Part shown: in pieces, positions 37,007 through 45,641 of the stretch
Numbering within the stretch: the stretch's first letter is position 1
How the letters are laid out: every line of letters starts with the position of its first letter
Source of the DNA: Verrucomicrobiaceae bacterium
GTDB lineage: Bacteria > Verrucomicrobiota > Verrucomicrobiia > Verrucomicrobiales > Verrucomicrobiaceae
DNA length: 64,000 nt
Assembly: GCA_019694165.1 (NCBI GenBank)
Contig: JAIBCL010000006.1
Location: 124,001 to 188,000 of the forward strand
Direction: 5' to 3'
Translations under genes and position numbers: made by a program
Notes under the pieces: model-generated
The model's database searches: none
The model's input: only the letters and a program-made list of their open reading frames with translations
What the model was told of the DNA's origin: nothing

Positions 37007-37774
37007 ATGAAGTATTTCATTCTCACACTCGCACTCTTCGCCACCCACCTGACGTGCCTCGCCGCAAACATCGTCATCCTGACGGTCGAAGACCCCAACA
37101 ACTACGATGCCGTGAACTCCATGCGCGGCTTTGCCGAGAAGGAACTGCGTCCGCTCGGGCATCGAGTCATCATCCTCGAAGGCAACCAGCCCAAGCCCAC
37201 CCACTTCGAAGGTCTCGTCACCGCGGTCAAGGACGCCGACTTGCTCGTGCTCTTCGCGCGGCGTTGCACGCTGCCGAAAGAACAGCTCGACGCCATCCGC
37301 GCTCATCTTGATGCGGGCAAACCCCTGCTCGGCATCCGCACCGCCAACCGCGCCTTTCTCCCGCTTCCCACGGAGCCCGTGAAAGACCCAAAGCTCGCCA
37401 TCTGGCCGGAGTTCACCCCCGAAGTGCTCGGCGGTGAGAACACAGGCTATGAAACCAAAGGCATGCCCTACAGCGTCAGCATCTTCCCAGGCTCCGCGGG
37501 AAACCCGCTGCTCAACGGCGTGAACGCGGAGAAGATTCGCGGCCATATCGCCCTCTACAAAGTTCTGCCGCTCGCCGCTGACACCACTCCACTGCTCATC
37601 GGCACCGCACAAGGCCAGCAGCCCGCGCAGCCCGTTGCGTGGACGCGGCTCTACGGCAGAAACAAAGCCCGCATCTTCTATACCAGCCTCGGCGCACCCG
37701 AGGACATGCCCCAGCCCGACGTGCGCCGCCTGCTGCTCAACGGTTTGGCATGGACGCTGAAAAAGATGCCATAA
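37007..37774 (+). CDS. ThuA-like domain protein, secreted
   Basis: 255 residues with a signal peptide (MKYFILTLALFATHLTCLAA). It has the flavodoxin/glutamine-amidotransferase-like fold of ThuA: NIVILTVEDPNNYDAV, ADLLVLFARRCTLPKEQLDAIRAHLDAGKPLLGIRTANRAF, and RIFYTSLGAPEDM near the end. The ThuA group includes bacterial trehalose/disaccharide utilisation proteins and many PVC periplasmic forms; the reaction is not established. In this locus it probably acts on 3-keto sugars or related intermediates (inference). The ATG at 37007 gives the signal peptide directly. It is 25 bp after the amidohydrolase stop. Confidence 0.85.
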   Translation: MKYFILTLALFATHLTCLAANIVILTVEDPNNYDAVNSMRGFAEKELRPLGHRVIILEGNQPKPTHFEGLVTAVKDADLLVLFARRCTLPKEQLDAIRAHLDAGKPLLGIRTANRAFLPLPTEPVKDPKLAIWPEFTPEVLGGENTGYETKGMPYSVSIFPGSAGNPLLNGVNAEKIRGHIALYKVLPLAADTTPLLIGTAQGQQPAQPVAWTRLYGRNKARIFYTSLGAPEDMPQPDVRRLLLNGLAWTLKKMP

Positions 37775-37805
37775 AAAAGACGCCAAATAAGATGACACAA
37801 ATAAG

Positions 37806-40406
37806 ATGACAGGCATTTCGCACATCATCCCGCTGTTTTTCGTGCCGTTGGCGGCGCTGTGCGCTGGTGACTCGTCAGTCGTGCGCTACAACCGCGATGT
37901 GCTGCCGATCCTGGCGGATCAGTGTTTCCAGTGCCACGGCTTTGACAAGGCCAACCGCAAAGCGGGGCTGCATCTGGATCAGCGCGAGGGTGCGATGGCG
38001 GAGCTGGAGTCTGGCGCACGCGCGATCGTGCCGGGGGATGTGAAGGCGAGTGCGCTGGTGGAGCGTATCTTCACGAGCGATGCGGATGAGGTGATGCCGC
38101 CGAAGAAGTCGGGCAAGACGCTCACGGTGGCGCAGAAGGATGTTTTGAAGCGCTGGATCGAGCAGGGGGCGAAGTATGAGCCGCATTGGGCTTACGTTTC
38201 GCCGGTAAAGGTGGAGCCGCCCGTGGTGGCGGGTGTGACGCAGCCGGTGGATCGTTTCATTCGCGCGCGATTGGCGAAGGAAGGCATCGCGCCCGCCGCG
38301 GAGGCGGATCGCGCGACATTGATCCGCCGCGTGACGCTTGATCTGACCGGCCTGCCGCCTGCGCCGCTGGAGGTGGATGCGTTTGTGAATGATGCGCGGG
38401 CGGACGCGTTTGAGCGCGTGGTGGATCGCTTGTTGAAGTCGGAGCATTTCGGCGAGCGCTGGGCGCGTTGGTGGCTCGACTTGGCGCACTATGCGGACAG
38501 CGACGGCTATTTGCAGGACTTCATCCGACCGGTGGCGTGGCGCTGGCGGCAGTGGGTGGTGGACGCGTTCAATCGCGACATGCCGTTTGATCAATTCACC
38601 ATCGAGCAGCTCGCAGGCGATCTGCTGCCGGGCGCGACGGTCTCGCAGCGCATGGGCACGGGTTTCCTGCGCAACACGCTGAGCAATCGCGAGGGTGGCG
38701 CGGACCTGGAGGAGTATCGCGTGAACCAGGTGCTCGACCGCACTGCGACTCTCGGCACGACGTGGCTGGCGCTCACCACCGGCTGCGCGCAGTGCCACGA
38801 TCACAAGTTCGACGCCATCTCGCAGCGCGAGTTTTACCAACTGTATGCCTTCTTCAACAATGCGGACGAGGTGAACTTCGATGCGCCTCTGCCCGGCGAG
38901 CGTGAGCCGCGCGAGGCCGCGCAGGCGGAGCATGATCGCAAGCGCGCGGAGCTGATCGCGCCTCTTGCGGCCCAGATGGCGGAGTTGCAGGCGGATTGGG
39001 AAAAGCGGCTGCTTCATGCGGAGGCGCATCCCGACGAGGACTTCACCTGGGATCGTGCGTTGGAGCTGCTGGGATTGCAGTGGGGACAAAGCCTCGGCGA
39101 AGGACAGCTCGAAGGCATCAACATCATCAAGACGCCGCTCGCGCAACGCACGCAGGATCAGAAGGATCGTCTGCTCGACTACTTCCTCAAAGCAGCGCCC
39201 GCGGCCTACGCGGAGAAGTGGAAGACGCTGAAGCTCGCCGAACTCAAATCAAAGCTCGATGCGCTGGCGAAGGAGCTGCCGCCCGTGACACGCGCGCCGG
39301 GCATGATGAGTTTTTCGCATCAGCGGACCACGCATCTTTTTGAACGAGGCGACTTCCGCCGGAAGGGTGCTGAAGTGAATCCAGGGACGCCTGGAGCACT
39401 GCCTCCTTTGTTTTCTTCTCCCACGGATTCAGGGCGACCACGGATTGGGGAAGAAAAAATAATCCGTGGTCGTCCTGAATCCGTGGGAAAACCCGACCGC
39501 CTCACACTCGCGCGGTGGCTTGTCACTTCAGAGCATCCGTTGACCGCGCGCGTAGTGGTGAACCGCCTGTGGCAGGAAATGTTCGGGCGCGGCATCGTGG
39601 CCACGTCGGAAAACTTTGGCGTGCGTGGAGACCGGCCCGCGCATCCCGAGCTGCTCGACTGGCTGGCAGTGGACTTCATGCGCGGCGGCTGGAGCATCAA
39701 ATCGACACTGCGGCAGATCGTGCTCTCGGAGACGTATCGCCAATCCTCCAAAGCGCGGCCCGAACTCGCAGAGGGCGATCCTTTGAATGTGCTCGTGGCA
39801 CGGCAGCAGCGCTTGCGGCTCTCAGCGGAGGCTGTGCGCGACGCGTCGCTGGCAGCGAGCGGATTGCTCACGCGCACGATCGGCGGCCCGAGCGTGAAAC
39901 CGCCGCAACCAGCGGCAGTGTCAAAGGACGGCTACAAGAACGACTGGACGACATCCAACGGCGCGGACCGCTACCGGCGCGGGCTTTACACGTGGCTGCA
40001 ACGCACCTCGCCCTTCGCGCAATCGGTCACCTTTGACCTCCCCGACCTCAGCCGGAGCTGCACACGGCGCGAGCGGTCAAACACGCCGCTGCAATCGCTC
40101 AATCTCCTCAACGATCCAGCCTTCCTCGAAGCTGCGCAGGCTCTCGCCTCACGCGTGCGCCGTGAATGCCACGGCGATGATGCCAAGCGTCTGCACCATG
40201 CCTTCCAGCTCACGCTCTCACGCCCGCCGCGCGAGGAGGAGCAGAAGCGTCTGCTCGGTTATCTGCAACAGCAGCGTGCGATCTTTTCCAGCGATCCGAA
40301 ATCCGCCGCCGATCTCCTCCAAGACCAGTCCGCCAGCAGCGACGCCGCATGGATCGCGCTCGCCAGCGTGCTGTTGAATCTTGATGAGTTCATCACCCGT
40401 GAATAA
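37806..40406 (+). CDS. Cytochrome c / DUF1549 / DUF1553 protein carrying an in-frame palindromic-element insertion
   Basis: 866 residues with a signal peptide. Haem site CFQCH (residues about 39-43) and VMPPKKSGKTLT form the N-terminal cytochrome domain. DUF1549 follows (FGERWARWWLDLAHYADSDGY ... CAQCHDHKFD, second CxxCH), then a coiled-coil-like linker and DUF1553 (HPLTARVVVNRLWQEMFGRG ... SNTPLQSLNLLNDPAF ... LLNLDEFITRE). Between FERGDFRRKGAEVNPGTPGA and the DUF1553 start, about 25 residues (SPTDSGRPRI ... IIRGRPESVG) are encoded by the 68-bp palindrome at 39420-39487, read in frame without a stop. The rest of the protein looks intact, so it is probably still functional. It pairs with the DUF1501 gene at 41379, but an intervening GxxExxY unit separates them. 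Confidence 0.93.
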   Translation: MTGISHIIPLFFVPLAALCAGDSSVVRYNRDVLPILADQCFQCHGFDKANRKAGLHLDQREGAMAELESGARAIVPGDVKASALVERIFTSDADEVMPPKKSGKTLTVAQKDVLKRWIEQGAKYEPHWAYVSPVKVEPPVVAGVTQPVDRFIRARLAKEGIAPAAEADRATLIRRVTLDLTGLPPAPLEVDAFVNDARADAFERVVDRLLKSEHFGERWARWWLDLAHYADSDGYLQDFIRPVAWRWRQWVVDAFNRDMPFDQFTIEQLAGDLLPGATVSQRMGTGFLRNTLSNREGGADLEEYRVNQVLDRTATLGTTWLALTTGCAQCHDHKFDAISQREFYQLYAFFNNADEVNFDAPLPGEREPREAAQAEHDRKRAELIAPLAAQMAELQADWEKRLLHAEAHPDEDFTWDRALELLGLQWGQSLGEGQLEGINIIKTPLAQRTQDQKDRLLDYFLKAAPAAYAEKWKTLKLAELKSKLDALAKELPPVTRAPGMMSFSHQRTTHLFERGDFRRKGAEVNPGTPGALPPLFSSPTDSGRPRIGEEKIIRGRPESVGKPDRLTLARWLVTSEHPLTARVVVNRLWQEMFGRGIVATSENFGVRGDRPAHPELLDWLAVDFMRGGWSIKSTLRQIVLSETYRQSSKARPELAEGDPLNVLVARQQRLRLSAEAVRDASLAASGLLTRTIGGPSVKPPQPAAVSKDGYKNDWTTSNGADRYRRGLYTWLQRTSPFAQSVTFDLPDLSRSCTRRERSNTPLQSLNLLNDPAFLEAAQALASRVRRECHGDDAKRLHHAFQLTLSRPPREEEQKRLLGYLQQQRAIFSSDPKSAADLLQDQSASSDAAWIALASVLLNLDEFITRE
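39420..39487. repeat. Palindromic element, copy 2, inside the DUF1553 coding region
   Basis: Arms of 27 nt at 39420-39446 (starting CCCACGGATTCAGGGCGA) and 39461-39487 (ending GAATCCGTGGG) pair with a single G/A difference around a 14-nt loop. Read in the frame of the host gene it codes for a hydrophilic Arg/Gly/Pro-rich peptide. It is nearly identical to copies 3 and 4, which sit between genes. Confidence 0.92.
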
Positions 40407-40414
40407 TCCATTCC

Positions 40415-40479
40415 AATTCGTGGTCGTCCTGAATCCGTGGATAAAAACAGTTTCCCACGGATTCAGGACGACCACGGAT
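40415..40479. repeat. Palindromic element, copy 3
   Basis: Arms at 40415-40440 (AATTCGTGGTCGTCCTGAAT...) and 40455-40479 (CCACGGATTCAGGACGACCA...) enclose a 14-nt loop. It begins 8 bp after the TAA of the DUF1553 gene and ends about 23 bp before the GxxExxY start codon. It could act as a terminator-like hairpin, though no T-run follows. Confidence 0.88.
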
Positions 40480-40502
40480 GGGATCAACAGAGGACTTCAA
40501 TC

Positions 40503-41291
40503 ATGACTCAAGACAATCCGGTGAGCAGGCTCGTTATCGGCAAAGCGATGGAAGTTCATCGGCAGCTTGGACCAGGACTGGTTGAAGCGTTTTATCATCA
40601 ATTGCTGGCTGAGAAGCTGGCAGCCTCAGGTTTGCAGCACGAGGTGAAACCGCGCCGACAGTTGATTTATCGCGGGCATGTCGCCGATGAGTTTGAGCCT
40701 GATCTCGTGGTGACCGGCCACTTCATTCCCGAGCTAAAGGCGCTGCGAGGCACCTTTGCGTCGGCTCACTTCACGCAATTGCTCGCCTACCTGAAGTTTT
40801 GGAATCTGGGGTTCGGTCTGCTCATGGATTTCGCCAAGGAGAGCCTCGCCCTCAAACGCGTCCTGCCGCCAGCAGATGGCAGTCCCGAATTTCAGAAGGC
40901 CGCGCTGCCAGCCTTCGTCCATGATCATGAACTGGCTCATCAGATGCTGGAGTTCATCGAGCACATTCAGCGAGATCACGGCCTGGGTTATCGCGAGACC
41001 ACCTATCGCGGCCTTTTCGTGGCTTGTCTGAAGCACGCGCAAATGGTTCATGTCGCCGACCCGATGGCGCAGGTCGCGCATCTGGGCATGAGCACCTTGC
41101 GCTGCATCGTCGTCGAGAACCGCTGTGTCGTCTCCATCTCCGCGCTCGGCGAAGGACTCACCGCCGCTGACCGGGCAGTTTTGCAAACCAGCCTCAAATG
41201 GCTCCGCCTTCCCTGGGGCATCGCCGTCCACTTCGGCAAGAAACGCTGCGACGCCCGCTTTGTAGTCGCTCCTTCATCAACCCAGAAATGA
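40503..41291 (+). CDS. Tandem GxxExxY protein (PD-(D/E)XK-nuclease-like), second domain degenerate
   Basis: 262 residues, about twice the usual 125-130 of the family. Domain 1: GLVEAFY (G25, E28, Y31), then ADEFEPDLVVTGHFIPELKA with D67 and E77-x-K79 of the nuclease-like core, and FTQLLAYLKFWNLGFGLLMDF. Domain 2: GYRETTY (G162, E165, Y168), VADPMAQVAHLGMSTLRCIVVENRCVVSI, and LQTSLKWLRLPWGIAVHFG; here the E-x-K is replaced by S-x-S (211-213), so the second core looks inactive. The function of GxxExxY proteins is unknown; they resemble Vsr/lambda-exonuclease-fold nucleases and are abundant in PVC genomes. A palindromic element copy lies on each side (40415-40479, 41298-41364), and the unit splits the DUF1553/DUF1501 pair. 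Confidence 0.85.
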   Translation: MTQDNPVSRLVIGKAMEVHRQLGPGLVEAFYHQLLAEKLAASGLQHEVKPRRQLIYRGHVADEFEPDLVVTGHFIPELKALRGTFASAHFTQLLAYLKFWNLGFGLLMDFAKESLALKRVLPPADGSPEFQKAALPAFVHDHELAHQMLEFIEHIQRDHGLGYRETTYRGLFVACLKHAQMVHVADPMAQVAHLGMSTLRCIVVENRCVVSISALGEGLTAADRAVLQTSLKWLRLPWGIAVHFGKKRCDARFVVAPSSTQK

Positions 41292-41297
41292 ATCCCC

Positions 41298-41364
41298 AAT
41301 CCGTGGTCGCCCTGAATCCGTGGGAACTCTAAATACTCCCACGGATTCAGGGCGACCACAGATT
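41298..41364. repeat. Palindromic element, copy 4, followed by a half copy to about 41409
   Basis: Arms at 41298-41324 (AATCCGTGGTCGCCCTGAAT...) and 41338-41364 (CCCACGGATTCAGGGCGACC...) with a 13-nt loop. It begins 6 bp after the GxxExxY stop. Beyond it, GATTGATT..AACCCAAATG and a diverged half arm (AAATCCGTGGCC) repeat the layout seen after copy 1. The ATG in AAATGAAATCC (41379) is used as start codon of the DUF1501 gene. Confidence 0.9.
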
Positions 41365-41378
41365 GATTTAAAACCCAA

Positions 41379-42797
41379 ATGAAATCCGTGGCCGATCCAA
41401 TTTCGTGTGACTCCAGCACCCGCCGCTCCTTTCTCGCCCACAGCTCGCACGGCATTGGTGCGGCTGCCTTGTGGCATCTGCTCGCGCGCGATGGATTCGC
41501 CGCGCAGCCGCATTTTGCGCCGAGGGCGAAAAACGTGATCTTCCTCTTCATGATGGGCGGTCCGTCGCAGGTCGATCTGTTTGATCCGAAGCCGAAGATG
41601 GCCGCCATGCACGGCCAGCCGATGCCGAAGTCCATCCTCGGCTCCGCGAAGAAGAGCGCCACCGGAGGCGTGCTTGAGACCGTGATGGCCAGTCCGCGGA
41701 AGTTTGCGCGCCACGGGCAGTGCGGCATGGAGTTCTCCGAGCTGCTGCCGCACACCGCTGCGCTCGCCGACGAGATTTGCATGATCCGCTCCATGCACTG
41801 CGAGCAGAGCAATCACGATCCCGCGCAACTGCTGCTGCACTGCGGCACGCCGTTGTTTGGCAATCCCAGCATGGGCGCGTGGGTGAACTACGGCCTCGGC
41901 AGCGTCAGCCAGAACCTGCCCGGCTACCTCGTGATGCTTTCGGATGACACCCACGGCCTCGAAGGCGCGGGCGCGGCTCTTTGGGGCAGCGGCTTCATGC
42001 CATCGACGTATCGCGGCGTGACCTTCCGTGGCTCCGGTGATCCCATTTTACATCTCAGCAATCCTCGCGGGATCAGCACGGCCACGCAGCGCGCGCGACT
42101 GGATGCGTTGCGTGATTTGAACTCGATGAACCAGCAGCGCACCGGCGATGCCGAGATTGCCTCGCGCATCGCCGCGTATGAGATGGCCTTCCGCATGCAA
42201 AGCGCCGCGCCCGACCTCATCGACCTGAGCGGAGAGAGCGAGGCCACGCGCGAGATGTATGGCCTGAACCGCGACACGACGCGCGCTTTTGGCACGAACT
42301 GCCTGCTCGCCCGCCGCATGGTGGAGCGCGGCGTGCGCTTCGTGCATCTCGTGCACAGCTCATGGGATCATCATGGCAAACTGACCGAGCGCCTGAAACA
42401 CAACTGCGAGATGACCGACCAGGGTGCCGCCGCGCTGCTGAAGGATCTCAAACAACGCGGTCTGCTCGATGACACGCTCGTCATCTGGGCCGGCGAGTTC
42501 GGCCGCACGCCGATGGGTGAGGTGCGACGCGGCGTGAACGGCGACGGACGTGATCATCACCCGAACGCCTTCACGATCTGGATGGCTGGTGGCGGCGTGA
42601 AACGTGGCCATGTCCACGGAGCCACGGATGATTTCGGCTACGGCGTCGTCAGCGCTCCCGTCCACGTCCACGACCTCCAGGCGACGATCCTGCATCTCCT
42701 CGGCATCAACCACGAACAACTCACCTATCGCCACGCAGGCCGCGACTACCGCCTCACCGACGTGCATGGGCATGTGGTGAAGGAGGTGCTGGCGTGA
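41379..42797 (+). CDS. DUF1501 family protein
   Basis: 472 residues. N-terminus MKSVADPISCDSSTRRSFLAHSS holds a twin-arginine-like motif, followed by the family core NVIFLFMMGGPSQVDLFDPKP, ICMIRSMHCEQSNHDPA, WDHHGKL and the end YRHAGRDYRLTDVHGHVVKEVLA. It is probably the exported partner of the cytochrome/DUF1553 protein upstream. The start codon and the first four codons lie in the half-copy of a palindromic element; the ATG at 41379 is the only start before the RRSF motif, so the repeat has apparently supplied or replaced the original N-terminus. Normal members begin closer to the RR motif. Confidence 0.92.
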   Translation: MKSVADPISCDSSTRRSFLAHSSHGIGAAALWHLLARDGFAAQPHFAPRAKNVIFLFMMGGPSQVDLFDPKPKMAAMHGQPMPKSILGSAKKSATGGVLETVMASPRKFARHGQCGMEFSELLPHTAALADEICMIRSMHCEQSNHDPAQLLLHCGTPLFGNPSMGAWVNYGLGSVSQNLPGYLVMLSDDTHGLEGAGAALWGSGFMPSTYRGVTFRGSGDPILHLSNPRGISTATQRARLDALRDLNSMNQQRTGDAEIASRIAAYEMAFRMQSAAPDLIDLSGESEATREMYGLNRDTTRAFGTNCLLARRMVERGVRFVHLVHSSWDHHGKLTERLKHNCEMTDQGAAALLKDLKQRGLLDDTLVIWAGEFGRTPMGEVRRGVNGDGRDHHPNAFTIWMAGGGVKRGHVHGATDDFGYGVVSAPVHVHDLQATILHLLGINHEQLTYRHAGRDYRLTDVHGHVVKEVLA

Positions 42798-42961
42798 CTT
42801 GTTCGCGCACAAACAGGCAGCAGAACGGGAGCGAAGGCGGTCTCCATTTTTCCCCTCAAATCTCATCCACGCATTGATTCATGACACGCACTTCCATTTC
42901 GCTCAGCAGCATCCGTCTCACAGAACTCAGCGTTGTTCGTCGCAGATGCTTCGTGAGAGGA

Positions 42962-45514
42962 ATGCGGTGCTTTGAAAAGTGGCTGTCGCTGCTGGCCGTG
43001 ATGCTCGTCGGCGCGGTGTCCGCTGCGGATTCATTGTCCGTGAAGGCTCCGCGTGGAGCCTTCATTCGTGGTGAGCAGGTGCCCGTCACCGTGACGCTTC
43101 CCGAGGGCGTGCCACAGGCGACGATCACGATCTCTGGCGCCAATTTCAAGCTCGCCTCCGGAGCAGCCGTCGATGGGCACGCCACGGTGATGGTGCCCAC
43201 GGAAAAACTCTCCTCCGGACGGCACGCGCTGTCCGTGCGCGCGGAGATCAACGGCGGCGCGAGCGTTGCGGAGCTTCCCGTGATCATCTGCCGCCCGGTC
43301 GATCCGCACCGGCTTGATATCTGGCAGTGGACGGATGGATACGGATGGGATTTCTACCTCGATCTCGGCTTCACCTGCTCAGGCGGTCCGAGCACCCGCT
43401 ACTTCCGGCCACATCAGGCCGCTGATCTTGTGAAACGCTTCGACAGCCTGCTGGAACGCGGCGGCACCGCCATGGGCTGGTTCAGCGGCGGCATTCAGCG
43501 GAGCGACCTTCCTGGTCTCGACCCATCGACGCCCGACATCTCGTATCTCGGAGCCGGTCGGAATGCCGACAAGTATTACAACCCCTTCCATCCGCTCGTG
43601 GAAGCCAGACGGTCGGAGATCAATCGCGCGCTGCTTTCCGCCATCGGCGACCATCCCGCGCTGCGCTGGGCGTTCATCAACACGGAGATCGTCGATGATC
43701 TGTGGCTCGATAATCAAAACGAGGCGGGAAAGAAACTGCGGGAAGAAAAACTCGGCTTCACTCGCGACGAGAGGCAAGCGCCAAACTTCAAGGCCCCAGG
43801 CATCCTCGCCAGCAACGACCGCGGCTACCTCTACGACAAATTCGTCTTCCAGCGCGGCAATGGCATCGCTCACGCCAACGCCAGCACCGCCCGCGAACTG
43901 CGGTCCATTCGTCCGGGACTGCGAGTGCTCACCGATCCCTACCGTCAGGTCGCCTACACCGACATGTTTCCCGATCTCGACGCTGTCAGCACCTGGACCT
44001 ACACCAGCAACGACCCGAAATTGATGCTCTACATCGAAACACTCCGGGCCGCCGTCCGCGACACCGCCCAGGAGCCGCTCCAGACCATCACCATGCTCAA
44101 CTATCCGGGCATGATCGTGCCCAAGGCATTGAGCGCCACCACCGCGCCGGCAGATGCGAACTCAGGATGGATGATGTCCGGTCCAGACCGGGTCAAAGAG
44201 TGCTCATGGATCACGCTCTCACGCGCGCCGAAGACGATCGGCTACTATTTCAGCAGTGCCTGCGACCCCGTGAAATACTCCAAGCCCGAGGACCAGTTCC
44301 GCGTGCCGCGAGCCACGCCGCTGGCGATCAAAGAGCTGTCCGAGAAAGTCTTCCGCCCGCTGGGCCCCATCGTCACACGGCTCTCCGTGGCACCACGCGA
44401 TGGGGCGGTGCTCTCCTCGCAGGTCAGCCGCCTCTACGGCAAATCACCCCGTGTGGTCACCGCTTACCCCAACGATCAAATCTATGCCTTCTACTCCGTG
44501 CTCGCGATGACACACCGGCAGGCCGACGTGATCTTCGACGAGCACATCGAGCGTGGCGATCTCAGCCGCTACAAGTATCTCGTGCTGCCGAAGTGCGACG
44601 TGATCACCGAGACCATACATGAGCAGATCCGCGACTTCATCCGCCGTGGCGGTCTCGTCATCGCCGATCAATACCTCGGCGCCAGCATCCCCGAGGCGGT
44701 GAAGGTGGACTTCGACTTCACCTACCGGACCAAGGTCAACGCCGACGCCATCTCCACCGGAGTGATGTATGCCGAGTGGCATGACCAACTGCAGCCGAAT
44801 ACCGCCGCCCTCGCAAAAGCAAAAGGCGTGACCGCCGAAGAAGACCAGAAGCTGCTCGACTCCTACGCCGCACAGCTCGACAAAAAACTCGCCGCCTGGC
44901 CGGTGACCACGCGCATTGATACCCCGCACGTCCTCGTCAACGAACTCGAGCACCACGGAGTCCGCTACCTCGCGCTGATCAACGACCACCGCGCCTACGA
45001 CGACCGCACCGGCCCCTACAAGGCGACCCTCGATGCCTTGCGCCCCATCAAGGCCACCGTCTCAGTGGCCGCAGGCGTTCCGCTCCATCCCCACGATCTC
45101 GTGCGCGGCACCGCGCTGCCCGTTCGCCAGACGCCGGGACGCCTCGAGTTCGAAGTGGAACTCGACAGTCTCGGCGGCACCCTCATCGCCCTCTACCCAA
45201 CCGGCATCGACCGCGTCACCATCACCACGCCCGAACCAGTCGTCCTCGGCGGAACTGCAAGCGTGGAGATCGAAGTCGTCGATGCAAACGGTCGCCCCGT
45301 GCCGGGACTTCAACCTCTTCAGTTGACCGTGAGCGATCCCACAGGAAAACCCGCCGACGGCACCGGCCCCTGTGTCGCCGAGAACGGTCGTCTCATCGTC
45401 CCCATCACCCCAGGCATCACCGACACCGTCGGCACCTGGTCGATCCAAGTCGAAGAACGCTCCACACACCGGAAGGCCCAAGCCATCCTGAAAGTGAATC
45501 CCAGCGCGCCGTGA
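42962..45514 (+). CDS. Putative secreted glycoside-hydrolase-like protein with GATase-like domain
   Basis: 850 residues with a signal peptide (MRCFEKWLSLLAVMLVGAVSAAD). Residues about 25-125 look like an Ig-type domain (SVKAPRGAFIRGEQVPVTVTLPEG). The central part is TIM-barrel-like (DIWQWTDGYGWDFYLDLGF ... WAFINTEIVDDLWLD ... HANASTARELRSIRPGLRVL). After it comes a segment like the beta-galactosidase trimerisation (GATase-like) domain: RQADVIFDEHIERGDLSRYKYLVLPKCDVITETIHEQIRDFIRRGGLVIADQYLG. The C-terminus has Ig-like modules. I infer a GH42-like or related retaining enzyme, but I cannot name the catalytic pair with certainty (Glu of NTEIVDD is a candidate). Another ATG at 42881 adds 27 residues in front of the signal peptide and is less likely. 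It is 164 bp after the DUF1501 gene. Confidence 0.72.
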   Translation: MRCFEKWLSLLAVMLVGAVSAADSLSVKAPRGAFIRGEQVPVTVTLPEGVPQATITISGANFKLASGAAVDGHATVMVPTEKLSSGRHALSVRAEINGGASVAELPVIICRPVDPHRLDIWQWTDGYGWDFYLDLGFTCSGGPSTRYFRPHQAADLVKRFDSLLERGGTAMGWFSGGIQRSDLPGLDPSTPDISYLGAGRNADKYYNPFHPLVEARRSEINRALLSAIGDHPALRWAFINTEIVDDLWLDNQNEAGKKLREEKLGFTRDERQAPNFKAPGILASNDRGYLYDKFVFQRGNGIAHANASTARELRSIRPGLRVLTDPYRQVAYTDMFPDLDAVSTWTYTSNDPKLMLYIETLRAAVRDTAQEPLQTITMLNYPGMIVPKALSATTAPADANSGWMMSGPDRVKECSWITLSRAPKTIGYYFSSACDPVKYSKPEDQFRVPRATPLAIKELSEKVFRPLGPIVTRLSVAPRDGAVLSSQVSRLYGKSPRVVTAYPNDQIYAFYSVLAMTHRQADVIFDEHIERGDLSRYKYLVLPKCDVITETIHEQIRDFIRRGGLVIADQYLGASIPEAVKVDFDFTYRTKVNADAISTGVMYAEWHDQLQPNTAALAKAKGVTAEEDQKLLDSYAAQLDKKLAAWPVTTRIDTPHVLVNELEHHGVRYLALINDHRAYDDRTGPYKATLDALRPIKATVSVAAGVPLHPHDLVRGTALPVRQTPGRLEFEVELDSLGGTLIALYPTGIDRVTITTPEPVVLGGTASVEIEVVDANGRPVPGLQPLQLTVSDPTGKPADGTGPCVAENGRLIVPITPGITDTVGTWSIQVEERSTHRKAQAILKVNPSAP

Positions 45515-45545
45515 AGAACTGACTCGCAGGATCATCGGTGATGCC

Positions 45546-45615
45546 ATGAGGCACACAGGCCGATGATCGCCTCACCGATGTGGCAGGAAAGGTGGTGAAG
45601 GGGATCATCACTTGA
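45546..45615 (+). pseudogene. 3' remnant of a DUF1501 gene
   Basis: Read from 45559, the sequence gives ADDRLTDVAGKVVKGIIT and a TGA stop; read one frame over, the bases just before give RHTGR. Joined, they match the end of DUF1501 proteins (compare RHAGRDYRLTDVHGHVVKEVLA of the complete gene at 41379). A one-base shift separates the two parts and nothing else of the gene is recognisable upstream. I infer that a DUF1501 gene once stood here and was lost, or that this tail was left by recombination. Confidence 0.7.
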
Positions 45616-45641
45616 GTTCGTTGTGCTTCATCTCACTGCCC

